NCBI GenBank assembly: GCA_002500505.1
Contig: DLRM01000050.1
Location: 1-44,419, forward strand
DNA: 44,419 bases
Source: Planctomycetes bacterium UBA7888
Lineage (GTDB): Bacteria; Planctomycetota; UBA1135
Direction of reading: 5' to 3'
Positions 8,491-16,181 of this stretch are shown in pieces (the stretch's first letter is position 1; each line of letters begins with the position of its first letter). The position numbers were made by a program, and so were the translations under genes. The notes under the pieces were generated by a model. That model made no database searches. It saw only the letters and a list, made by a program, of their open reading frames with translations, and had not been told where the DNA came from.

Positions 8491-11234
8491 TGCGATTTTC
8501 GCCCTCGTACCCCATTAGTAAAAAGGCCTCCCCCGAACCTTTCAAGCCTTCCATGAAGAACTCCCTGTTCCAGGTACTCGCACGAACTCTACCGGCTATT
8601 TTCCTAATTGCCGGCTGCAATACTCCATCCTCTGATTTCGATGACTCCATTGAACTCTTTGCTGAAGCTGAACCAGAAACTGTTCTTACTAAGACCCGCT
8701 CTGTTGACACAGATTCCGCTCCGTCTTCTGCTAGTGCATTCAACACGGCGCCCTCCAACCAAGATCCTGTAGTCCAAGAAGGTCGTGAAGTCGCAACCTT
8801 ACGTCAACAAAAGATTGCCCTCTTGGTTCAAGCCGATTTGGATACGGCGACAGCCGCCATGGCTGACGGGCGTCTCATGGATGCCGAATTGTCTGTCATC
8901 GCCGCTCTTCAACGCTCCCCTGGCGACCGAGAAGCACGGATGTTGATGGATCAAATTCAGATGGCTATGGGTAAAGCTATTGTCCCTATCGCCGGCTCCG
9001 CGGACGATGTCCACGCTCGTCTGCAAGCTCGCCTTAGCAAGGAGAAAGCTGCGACTCAGGCCCACGCAGCCCGTGGTTTCCGCCTGTTTGAAGAAGGCGA
9101 ACTCCATGAAGCCATTGGCGCTCTCGTTCTGGCCAAAGCGAGGATCGACAGCATTCAGTACGAGATGGACTGGGCAGGCTTGGATAAGCAGGTCGAATCC
9201 ACCCTCCAGCAGGCTCGAGATCAGCGGGCAACGGATCTCGCCACCAGTCGCGACGCCGAGAAGAAGGAAGCATTCGAACTCCTCCAGGCCGAGGAAGAGG
9301 AAATGCGTGCCCGCGAGGAAAACCGAAAAGCTCGGATGATTTCTTTGTCCATTGAGGCCTTTGATGCTCGCAATTTCGACGAAGCCCTCGACCTTGCAGA
9401 AGATGTCTTGGCCATTGACCCACTCAATGAAAAAGCACGGGAACTACGCGATGCCACCCTTCGCGCCCGCCACGAATTGGTGAATGAGGAATTCATGACC
9501 AAGCGCTCAGAGCGCTTCAAGAGCTGGCTTCAGGATATGGAAGACGCCATGGTCCCAAGCACTGAAGTTTTGGATATGCCCGACTTGGAATACTGGGCGC
9601 GGATCACCAGAGATCGTGACCGTGGTGAGGATGAAGACTCGGGGAGTGCCATTGAGATGGAGAACCTAGCCCTTCAAGAAGAGGCCGCTAATTCCACTAT
9701 TCCTGGTTTCTCTGTCGAAGGTGAAACATCCCTTGAAGAAGTCATCAACAAGCTTCGCCCCTACACCGACATTCCTTTCGTGGTGACCCCACACGCCATT
9801 GACGCCGTGGACTCCGAAGGTATCGAGTTCAACCTAAAGCTGAACCGAACGATTACCGTCGCAAATGCTCTTCGAGTCATTACAGATGCCGCTGGTCCAG
9901 ATGTCACATACTCCTTTAAGCACGGTGTTGTTTACATCACCAGCGTTTCTCAAGCAAAAGGCCAATTCATTCTCCGCGCGCACGATGTACAGGATTTGAC
10001 TTCGACCTTAGTGGACTTCTCTGGTCCGAAAATTGACCAAATCCACTTACCGGACAATGAGTCGGACAGCGAGGAATTGGTCCAAGGCGGAATCATTGGA
10101 GAGCCTGCACCGATTTTGGATCCTGCCAACCTAGAAACTTTGGTGCAACAATCGGTTGCCGCCAATACCTGGGAAGACCTTGAAGGTGTTTCGATTACTT
10201 ACTCCAATGGTCACCTCATCGTCTGGCACACGCCAGAAGTGCAAAAGGAAATTGACGCTTTCTTGGAGGATATGCGTCGTTACATCTCTTCCATGGTCAC
10301 CATTGAGGCTCGTTTCCTAACCGTCCAGAAGGACTTCCTACAGGAAGTTGGCTTGGACTTCCGCGGATTAGGTGGAACCTTCTCTCCGCCCACCGACATG
10401 CCTAACCTGGATGACATGACCTCCGGCTTGGAAGACAACACTTCCTTGGGCTTGGACAACGACGGCCAGGGTCTGCCCGGTTCTGCAGAAACGAACCCAT
10501 CCGCAGGTGCATTCTTTAACGAAGGTGGCGATGGCGATATTCGCGCCCGTACTGAAAATATTCTAGGTGACTATGGAAGCCGCCTCTCGAATACCGGTGG
10601 AATGGCAATGCAATTTGTGTTCTTGGATGACACTCAACTCTCCATGGTCCTCCGCGCTGTTGAAAAATCTAACCGCGCAGAAGAGGTCAACGCTGTTACC
10701 GTTTCCGCACAAAACACTCAGCGCGCTTTCATCACGGTTCTGAACCAAATTACTTATGTTCAGGACATGGATGTTGAAGTCGCCCAGGCATCCATTATTG
10801 CTGACCCTCAAGTTGGTGTCGTTTCGGATGGAATGGTCTTGGATGTCCGTCCAACCATCAGCCATGACCGACGTTACATCACTCTCGAGTTGCAACCAAC
10901 GGTTGCTTCTCTAAAGCGCCCGATTCCTGAGTTCACTTCTTCCCTTGCTGGATTGACCACTCCAGTGACCCTTCAACTTCCTGAGTTGACGGTAAGTAGC
11001 GCTAACACAACCGCAGTAATTCCTGATGGCGGCACGGTTGTGATTGCTGGCCTCAAGAAAGTTACGGATGTCGAGCAACGCGCAGAAGTGCCCATCATGG
11101 CCAAATTCCCTGTGCTTTCTTGGCTCTTCAAAAGTGAAGGCGAAGCCAACGAGAAAGAGGATGTCATTGTCATCATCCGCGCTCAAATCACTGACGCGCT
11201 GGAAATCGCCGACGACCTCGACGCTCGAATCTAA
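8490..11234 (+). CDS. TPR-containing secretin lipoprotein, paralogue of the first secretin
   Basis: This is a 914-aa secretin. ATG 8490 overlaps the previous stop and has GAGGA just upstream. The internal ATG at 8553 gives a cleaner 21-residue lipoprotein leader (MKNSLFQVLARTLPAIFLIA then GC), so either start is possible. Domain order: lipobox Cys43; an acidic Ser-rich linker; TPR-like helices at about 110-240; an acidic coiled-coil near 250-280; another TPR at 285-330; a DLEYWARI linker near 367; an N0/STN-like domain at about 405-500; and a secretin domain from about 600 to 905. The secretin part includes EVGLDFRGLG, VIPDGGTVVIAGLKK and FPVLSWLF. The lipid anchor suggests outer-membrane targeting without a separate pilotin. 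It shares domain order and the RARTEN and VLDVRP motifs with the protein at 2-2491. It is coupled to exbD and is the last gene of the + block. Confidence 0.93.
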   Translation: MRFSPSYPISKKASPEPFKPSMKNSLFQVLARTLPAIFLIAGCNTPSSDFDDSIELFAEAEPETVLTKTRSVDTDSAPSSASAFNTAPSNQDPVVQEGREVATLRQQKIALLVQADLDTATAAMADGRLMDAELSVIAALQRSPGDREARMLMDQIQMAMGKAIVPIAGSADDVHARLQARLSKEKAATQAHAARGFRLFEEGELHEAIGALVLAKARIDSIQYEMDWAGLDKQVESTLQQARDQRATDLATSRDAEKKEAFELLQAEEEEMRAREENRKARMISLSIEAFDARNFDEALDLAEDVLAIDPLNEKARELRDATLRARHELVNEEFMTKRSERFKSWLQDMEDAMVPSTEVLDMPDLEYWARITRDRDRGEDEDSGSAIEMENLALQEEAANSTIPGFSVEGETSLEEVINKLRPYTDIPFVVTPHAIDAVDSEGIEFNLKLNRTITVANALRVITDAAGPDVTYSFKHGVVYITSVSQAKGQFILRAHDVQDLTSTLVDFSGPKIDQIHLPDNESDSEELVQGGIIGEPAPILDPANLETLVQQSVAANTWEDLEGVSITYSNGHLIVWHTPEVQKEIDAFLEDMRRYISSMVTIEARFLTVQKDFLQEVGLDFRGLGGTFSPPTDMPNLDDMTSGLEDNTSLGLDNDGQGLPGSAETNPSAGAFFNEGGDGDIRARTENILGDYGSRLSNTGGMAMQFVFLDDTQLSMVLRAVEKSNRAEEVNAVTVSAQNTQRAFITVLNQITYVQDMDVEVAQASIIADPQVGVVSDGMVLDVRPTISHDRRYITLELQPTVASLKRPIPEFTSSLAGLTTPVTLQLPELTVSSANTTAVIPDGGTVVIAGLKKVTDVEQRAEVPIMAKFPVLSWLFKSEGEANEKEDVIVIIRAQITDALEIADDLDARI

Positions 11235-11262
11235 AGTCCGAGCAAAACCACCGCCCCTCCCA

Positions 11263-11982
11263 TTACAGGGAGATTCCGAACTTAGTGTTCAGAATCTCCC
11301 TGAGTTCGTTTAGGGCGTTGATTTTGTAGTCCGGCTCGAGGCCACCTGACAAGTCTGCATACTTACCCGAGCCGTGGTGGAGAACGGTAATCATCCCAGC
11401 TCGTTTTGCAGAATCGACATCTTTTAGTGGATGGTCCCCCACGTGCATGGCTTCCTCGGTAGAGAATCCTGCAACCTCTGCGGCATGGGCATAAAAGGCA
11501 GGGTTTGTTTTCGCCATTCCAACTTGGTCAGTAATAAAAAGAAGTTGTGGGTCAAGGAATCGGTCAAGGCCCAGCCGGAGGACTTTCTCCATCTGTTTTC
11601 CCGCCAATCCCGCTGAAATAATTCCAAGGCGCAAGTCTGTACTGGAAAGATCTTCCAATAAGCCGTGAGCTTCGGGTCGAATCGTGAGCTTTTTCCATTT
11701 AGTCTCGTGATAAGAAATCACACCCGCCATCACGAGCAAGGCTGGATTGACCTTCCCTACGGCACTTTGAGGTAGGCGGTTTAGCAAACGATCAAAGTGG
11801 CGACTGTCATTGGAACCAAACTCAATCACAACCTGTTGGAGCTCAGCGAGAACATCTTCCTTTTCAGCACATAACCCTCGGGCAATCATGGACTCCACCG
11901 CCTTCTCCCTAGCTTGGCCCGCAAACTCTGTGGAAGAGTAAAGTGTGTCGTCAATATCAAAAAAAATGGCGCGAAGACTCAT
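11263..11982 (-). CDS. HAD-superfamily phosphatase (subfamily IA, TIGR02253-like)
   Basis: This 239-aa cytoplasmic hydrolase shows motif I as FFDIDDTLY (nucleophile Asp9, acid/base Asp11), motif II in LRLGIISAG and motif IV as HVGDHPLKDVDSAKRAGM. The cap region has the EFGSNDSRHFDRLLNRL pattern that I associate with the TIGR02253 group, which acts on small phosphoesters. The substrate is not deducible. Its ATG overlaps the stop of the ABC ATPase gene by 4 bp (ATGA), so it is translated with the peptide importer. A long perfect inverted repeat covers its last codons. It converges with the secretin gene 28 bp away. Confidence 0.88.
   Translation of the reverse strand: MSLRAIFFDIDDTLYSSTEFAGQAREKAVESMIARGLCAEKEDVLAELQQVVIEFGSNDSRHFDRLLNRLPQSAVGKVNPALLVMAGVISYHETKWKKLTIRPEAHGLLEDLSSTDLRLGIISAGLAGKQMEKVLRLGLDRFLDPQLLFITDQVGMAKTNPAFYAHAAEVAGFSTEEAMHVGDHPLKDVDSAKRAGMITVLHHGSGKYADLSGGLEPDYKINALNELREILNTKFGISL
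11266..11302. terminator. Strong stem-loop between convergent secretin and HAD genes
   Basis: CAGGGAGATTC (11266-11276) pairs perfectly with GAATCTCCCTG (11292-11302). Inside, GAAC (11278-11281) pairs with GTTC (11287-11290) around a 5-nt loop. No T-run follows on either strand. It lies inside the 3' end of the HAD coding region and is probably a bidirectional transcription stop or 3'-end stabiliser. Confidence 0.6.
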
Positions 11983-12839
11983 GGATTTAGGCGAGGCACA
12001 GAGTCCAAGAGAGTACGCGTGTATTCATGTTCCGGGGCCTGGAATACTTGAGAAGTTTCTCCAACTTCAAGCAAACGACCCGATTTCATCACCGCCGTGC
12101 AATCAGCAAAACCCGAAACAATGGCAAGATCATGGGTAATGAAGAGGAAGGAAGTCCCAGCTTCCTTTTGAAGCATTGTGAGCAAGCTAAGAATTCGGTT
12201 TTGGACAAGAACATCCAAGGCAGAAACCATTTCATCACAAATGACCAATTCGGGGCCCAAAGCCAGAGCGCGAGCAATACAGGCCCTTTGCCGCTGGCCA
12301 CCAGAAAGCTTGGCGGGAAGGCGAGAAGCGAGGCTCGGATCCAGTTCAACTTTCTCCATGAGAAGACGGACTTTCTCTTGAAGAGCAGAACCCCGTTCTC
12401 GGCGGTGGATGAGCAAAGGTTCTGCAATGGAATCTCCGACCTTCATGCGTGGGTTTAGCGCGGCTCTACTGTCTTGAAAAATAAGGGAGACGAGGGGGCG
12501 AAGAGGCTTCCATTCTTTGGCTGGAAGGGTCAGCAAGTTCAGTGCCCCATCACGACCAAAACGGCCCATGAGTGCAGCAAGGCGAGCATCAGCTTGGATT
12601 CGAGCCTCCGAGGGTCGAAACCATGCTTCTCCCCCAGCGGCTGGGACTAGCCCGACCAAGGCACGCCCCGTACTGGACTTTCCAGAACCAGATTCTCCGA
12701 CCAAGGCGAAAACCTGATTGGAATGAACCTTAAAGGAAATGCCGCGAACAGCAATGCTGTCGGAATCCGAGCCCCCAAAAAGCTTTGTCTGACCAGGGTA
12801 GGTAACCCTAAGGTCCTTGACTTCCAAGATGGGTTTCAC
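11979..12839 (-). CDS. Opp/Dpp-family ABC transporter ATPase (OppF-like)
   Basis: This 286-aa nucleotide-binding subunit of a peptide/nickel-type importer has Walker A GESGSGKS at 48-55, Q-loop IFQDSRAALNPRM, signature LSGGQRQRACIARAL, Walker B LVICDEMVSALDV and H-loop FITHDLAI. It differs from typical OppF in three ways: about 25 extra residues before the Q-loop, QDS instead of QDP, and DEM instead of DEP after Walker B. The usual C-terminal oligopeptide domain is mostly absent. The start is GTG at 12839, overlapping the upstream ATPase stop by 4 bp (GTGA); its own stop overlaps the HAD gene's ATG. It should pair with the adjacent OppD-like ATPase at the permeases encoded on the other strand. 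Confidence 0.93.
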   Translation of the reverse strand: MKPILEVKDLRVTYPGQTKLFGGSDSDSIAVRGISFKVHSNQVFALVGESGSGKSSTGRALVGLVPAAGGEAWFRPSEARIQADARLAALMGRFGRDGALNLLTLPAKEWKPLRPLVSLIFQDSRAALNPRMKVGDSIAEPLLIHRRERGSALQEKVRLLMEKVELDPSLASRLPAKLSGGQRQRACIARALALGPELVICDEMVSALDVLVQNRILSLLTMLQKEAGTSFLFITHDLAIVSGFADCTAVMKSGRLLEVGETSQVFQAPEHEYTRTLLDSVPRLNP

Positions 12840-13630
12840 GGCCCCACCTCCAATCGTGGAGCTGCGGCAACGAGTTCTTTGGTGTAGGGGTCATTTGGAG
12901 CTCCGAGCACACGATGGACACTTCCTTGCTCCAAAACCTGGCCACTTTTCATCACCACAAGTTCTTCGCAAACCGAAGCCAAGACACCCAAATCATGGCT
13001 AATCCACAGGAGGGCAAGCCCTCGCTTCGAACGAAGGCGATTGACCAGCTGCAAGATTTCGGCTTGAATCGTTACATCCAAGGCCGTTGTAGGCTCATCG
13101 GCGATGAGGAGTTGAGGGCTTCCAGCCAAGGCGGCGGCAATCATGGCTCGTTGAAGCATCCCGCCAGAGAGTTGGTGTGGATAAGCGCGAGCTATATCAG
13201 CAGGGCTTTGAAGACCACACTCTTCCATCAGCTCAAGGCAGGCATTCTTCCGTTCAACCTTGCCGAGTGGCAAGTGCAATTCCATCGCCTCGGCAACCTG
13301 GACACCAACCGGTAAAACGGGGTTAAATGCAGCAGCGGGCTCCTGAAAAACAAAACCCAGCTTTGCGCCTCGGATTTTGCACATTTCCACTTCGCTCAGA
13401 GGACCCAAGGCTAACCCTTCCAAATAAATTTCCCCTTGGGTTTGAATTACAGAAGGGGGCAACAGGCGCATGGCGGCCAGAGCCGTCAGAGTCTTGCCCG
13501 AACCCGACTCCCCCAAAATCCCAACAGCCTGCCCGGCAGAAACTTCTAGGGAGAGGTCTTTCACAAGGGATTGGCCCTCCTGCGAAGCAAGAGACAGGTT
13601 TTGAATCCGAAGGAAAGCTTGTTCAACCAC
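12836..13630 (-). CDS. Opp/Dpp-family ABC transporter ATPase (OppD-like)
   Basis: This 264-aa ATPase of a peptide-type importer has Walker A GESGSGKT at 40-47, Q-loop FVFQEPAAAFNPVLPVG, signature LSGGMLQRAMIAAAL, Walker B LLIADEPTTALDVTIQ and H-loop LWISHDLGVL. It is shorter than classical OppD (about 330 aa) because the C-terminal Cys-containing oligopeptide domain is cut down to PNDPYTKELVAAAPRL. The start is GTG at 13630 with no SD; a -10-like TAGAAT lies 6 nt upstream, consistent with a leaderless transcript. It is the first gene of the leftward operon ATPase-ATPase-HAD, divergent from the binding-protein operon. Confidence 0.93.
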   Translation of the reverse strand: MVEQAFLRIQNLSLASQEGQSLVKDLSLEVSAGQAVGILGESGSGKTLTALAAMRLLPPSVIQTQGEIYLEGLALGPLSEVEMCKIRGAKLGFVFQEPAAAFNPVLPVGVQVAEAMELHLPLGKVERKNACLELMEECGLQSPADIARAYPHQLSGGMLQRAMIAAALAGSPQLLIADEPTTALDVTIQAEILQLVNRLRSKRGLALLWISHDLGVLASVCEELVVMKSGQVLEQGSVHRVLGAPNDPYTKELVAAAPRLEVGP

Positions 13631-13668
13631 GAGGAGATTCTACGGCTTCTTGCCGTTATCCTGAGCTT
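13631..13668. promoter_or_regulatory. Compact symmetric divergent promoter with central inverted repeat
   Basis: The 38-bp gap between the two divergent peptide-transporter operons holds a leftward hexamer TAGAAT (complement of 13637-13642) 6 nt from the oppD-like GTG. A rightward hexamer TATCCT (13657-13662) lies 6 nt from the binding-protein GTG. Between them is the inverted repeat ACGGC-TTCTT-GCCGT (13642-13656), centred on the gap. No -35 TTGACA was found. It is a likely shared operator/promoter giving leaderless mRNAs. Confidence 0.45.
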
Positions 13669-15267
13669 GTGGATTGGCATTCTGCCCAGTTTCGGTTCTC
13701 GCTTACGCCCCTGCTCACCCTTCTTCTGGTGAGCTTTGGGCTCGTGCCTGCCTGCACAAAGTCTATTCCTCCCGGCACCCTTGTTGTTGCCAACAATGCG
13801 GACGTCCAGAGCTTGGATCCTCAGCTGGCGACAGGGGCCCCAGAAGGCCGGGTTCTTTCCGCTCTCTTTTCAGGCCTGACCCGCATTGACCCTTCCACCT
13901 TAAAGGTGCTCCCTGAGCTTGCAGAGCACTTCAGCAGCCCCGACGGCGGCTACTCTTGGGAGTTTCGCCTTCGTCCCAACCTTCAGTGGTCGGATGGCTC
14001 TGCACTGGGGGCTATGGACGTCTTGGAGTCCTGGGAGCGCCTCCAATCCCCGGCAACCGCAGCTCCTTATCGAGATTGGCTACATGATTTAACAGAAGGT
14101 GGCCTAGTCGTTGAAGACAACATCCTTCGCGTCAAATTCCAATCCCCGAAACCATTTTTCCCTGGGATGTGCGCTTACCACGCTCTTGCTCCCGTCCCTC
14201 CTGGTCTTCGAGATGGCAGTGAATCAGCAGGAAAAGTCACCAGCGGTCCATTTCTCCTTGGCTCTCGTCGCATTCGTGACCGCATCCAACTTCAAGCTAA
14301 CCCACACTATTGGAATGAAAGAAAGGTACATTTGCCGGGAATTGTTTTTCTAACTGTTGAATCTCAGTTCACAGCCCTCAACTTGTTTTTGACGGGTGAA
14401 GCACACTTCATTCCAGACGTTCCTGCCTTAGCCGTTTCTTCTTTGTACCAACGCGAGAAACAACTCATACGCGACAAAATACGAGGCCCACGCTCACGCC
14501 CAGAATTTGACCCCCAACCCTTTTTGGCAACCTATTTCTATCGCTTCAATACGACGCAGCCCCCCTTTGATGATGCACGTGTGCGACGCGCTCTTTCCTT
14601 GGCAGTGGACCGAACTCTATTAGCCAAGACCCTGGGCTCTGGGCAGCCCCCTGCCAAAACTTTAATTCCAAATTCTCTCCCTAATTGGGATGGCCCCGAC
14701 GGCCACAATTACGACCCTGAAACCGCCCGACGCCTCTTAAGGGAAGCTGGCTATGACTCTGAACACCCATTTCCAAAAGTGGAGCTTCATTACAACACGG
14801 CGGAGCTTCATCGTGATGTAGCTGAAGCTTTACAGGCTCAATGGCGCATGGTTCTTGGAATAGAAACTCGGCTCTACAACCAAGAATGGAAAGTCTTTCT
14901 AGATGCGCAAAAAAAGTTGGACTACCAACTATCCCGCTCCTCGTGGATTGGTGACTACTTGGACCCTACGACCTTTCTAGATGTCTTCCGTTCGGACTCC
15001 CCCAACAATCGAACAGGTTGGAAAGACCAACGCTATGACCTCCTATTAGAGAAGGCAAAAAAAACTACCCACCAACAACCGCGAATGCACTTTCTACGCC
15101 AAGCTGAAGAGCAACTCTTGCGCGAGGCCCCCATCATGCCGTTGTTTCACTATGCTGGAAGAGAGCTTGTCTCCTCTCGAGTTCAAGGTTATCGCCGAAA
15201 TCTATTGGGCACCATCCATTGGGCAGGCTTGCACCTTCTTCCTTCAACCCAAGCGGAGGAACGATGA
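13669..15267 (+). CDS. Peptide ABC transporter substrate-binding lipoprotein (SBP_bac_5 family)
   Basis: The protein is 532 aa from GTG 13669. That start gives a lipoprotein leader (FSLTPLLTLLLVSFGLVPAC, Cys29). The frame is open much further upstream, but only antisense to the ATPase gene, so a longer start is rejected. Family features include LVVANNADVQSLDPQLATGA at the mature N-terminus, VLSALFSGLTRIDPSTLKVL, the DG-x-ALGAMDVLESWERL region, VRRALSLAVDRTLLA, and the LHYNTAELHRDVAEALQAQW motif in the C-terminal lobe. It captures peptides or similar ligands in the periplasm for the permeases next door. Its stop overlaps the next gene's ATG by 4 bp (ATGA). The exact ligand is unknown. Confidence 0.92.
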   Translation: MDWHSAQFRFSLTPLLTLLLVSFGLVPACTKSIPPGTLVVANNADVQSLDPQLATGAPEGRVLSALFSGLTRIDPSTLKVLPELAEHFSSPDGGYSWEFRLRPNLQWSDGSALGAMDVLESWERLQSPATAAPYRDWLHDLTEGGLVVEDNILRVKFQSPKPFFPGMCAYHALAPVPPGLRDGSESAGKVTSGPFLLGSRRIRDRIQLQANPHYWNERKVHLPGIVFLTVESQFTALNLFLTGEAHFIPDVPALAVSSLYQREKQLIRDKIRGPRSRPEFDPQPFLATYFYRFNTTQPPFDDARVRRALSLAVDRTLLAKTLGSGQPPAKTLIPNSLPNWDGPDGHNYDPETARRLLREAGYDSEHPFPKVELHYNTAELHRDVAEALQAQWRMVLGIETRLYNQEWKVFLDAQKKLDYQLSRSSWIGDYLDPTTFLDVFRSDSPNNRTGWKDQRYDLLLEKAKKTTHQQPRMHFLRQAEEQLLREAPIMPLFHYAGRELVSSRVQGYRRNLLGTIHWAGLHLLPSTQAEER

Positions 15268-16181
15268 AACGCTTTTTGCGCCGGTTATTGGCATTGACCT
15301 TCGTTCTTTTCTTCGTTCATGCCGGGACCTTCTTCATGGTTCACTCTGTGCGTGGCGGTCCCTTTGATTCGGATCGACAACTCCCTCCTCAAGTAGAAAA
15401 AGCACTCCTGGCGGAGTACCACTTGGATGAGCCCTTGCTCCAACAATACGCTCATGCAGTTTCTGGAGTTTTCCATGGGGATTTAGGTCCCTCTCTCCGC
15501 TACCGGGGCACTCGTGTTGCCGATGTACTCGCAGAAGCGATTCCGATTTCAATTACTCTTGGGGGCGGCGCGCTTTTTGTTGCCTTGTTACTTGGCATTC
15601 CAGCTGGGCTTTGGGCCGCCTCTAGAAAAAATAAAAGCCCAGACCGCTTTGTCCTGAGCGTAGCCACCCTTTGCATGGCTTTGCCCAATTTTGTCTTAGC
15701 TGGAGGCTTGGTCGCATTATTCAGTTTTTCTTGGAGTCTCCTCCCTCCTGCTGGCTTAGGCGGCTTTCGTCATTGGCTAATGCCTTGCTTCTGCCTTGGC
15801 TTGCCTTTTGCGGCACAAGTGGCCCGCATTCTTCGAACTTCTGCCCTTGAAGTCCTTGAAACTCCAGCGGTATTGGCGGCCCGCGCACGAGGTATGGATT
15901 CAGAGACTTTATTAAGGCGACATGTCCTTCGAAGCGCCTTAATGCCTGTCGTTGCCTTTTTAGGACCTGCCTCGGCAGGGCTCCTCACGGGTTCTCTCGT
16001 CATCGAACAAGTCTTTGCCCTGCCTGGATTGGGCGCCCACTTTGTTCAAGCAGCCATGAATCGAGATTACACCCTAGCGCTTGGTGCTACTTTGCTCTAC
16101 ACCGCTGTCCTTGGTTTATTTTCGTTATTCACAGATTTCCTATTAGCGCGCCTCGACCCTCGCATGGAGAGTCTCTCGTGA
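15264..16181 (+). CDS. Peptide ABC transporter permease (OppB/DppB-like)
   Basis: This is a 305-aa inner-membrane permease. ATG 15264 is preferred because GGAGG lies just upstream and it overlaps the preceding stop by 4 bp; a further upstream start at 15219 has no such support. The N-terminal helix (LLALTFVLFFVHAGTFFMV) is followed by a periplasmic loop and a BPD_transp_1 core of five further helices. The EAA-type loop reads ARARGMDSETLLRRHVLRSA, and the C-terminal DPR motif (LLARLDPRME) is typical of OppB/DppB. It forms the membrane channel together with the OppC-like protein, overlapping that gene by GTGA. Confidence 0.93.
   Translation: MKRFLRRLLALTFVLFFVHAGTFFMVHSVRGGPFDSDRQLPPQVEKALLAEYHLDEPLLQQYAHAVSGVFHGDLGPSLRYRGTRVADVLAEAIPISITLGGGALFVALLLGIPAGLWAASRKNKSPDRFVLSVATLCMALPNFVLAGGLVALFSFSWSLLPPAGLGGFRHWLMPCFCLGLPFAAQVARILRTSALEVLETPAVLAARARGMDSETLLRRHVLRSALMPVVAFLGPASAGLLTGSLVIEQVFALPGLGAHFVQAAMNRDYTLALGATLLYTAVLGLFSLFTDFLLARLDPRMESLS

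Noticed and set aside
9221..9520. Antisense reading frames inside the secretin, ABC and Gly-rich genes
   Set aside because: They mirror well-supported genes, have no recognisable domains or leaders and lack start signals.
13327..13668. Upstream extension of the peptide-binding protein frame by about 114 codons
   Set aside because: It lies antisense to the OppD-like gene, and the lipoprotein leader begins only after GTG 13669.
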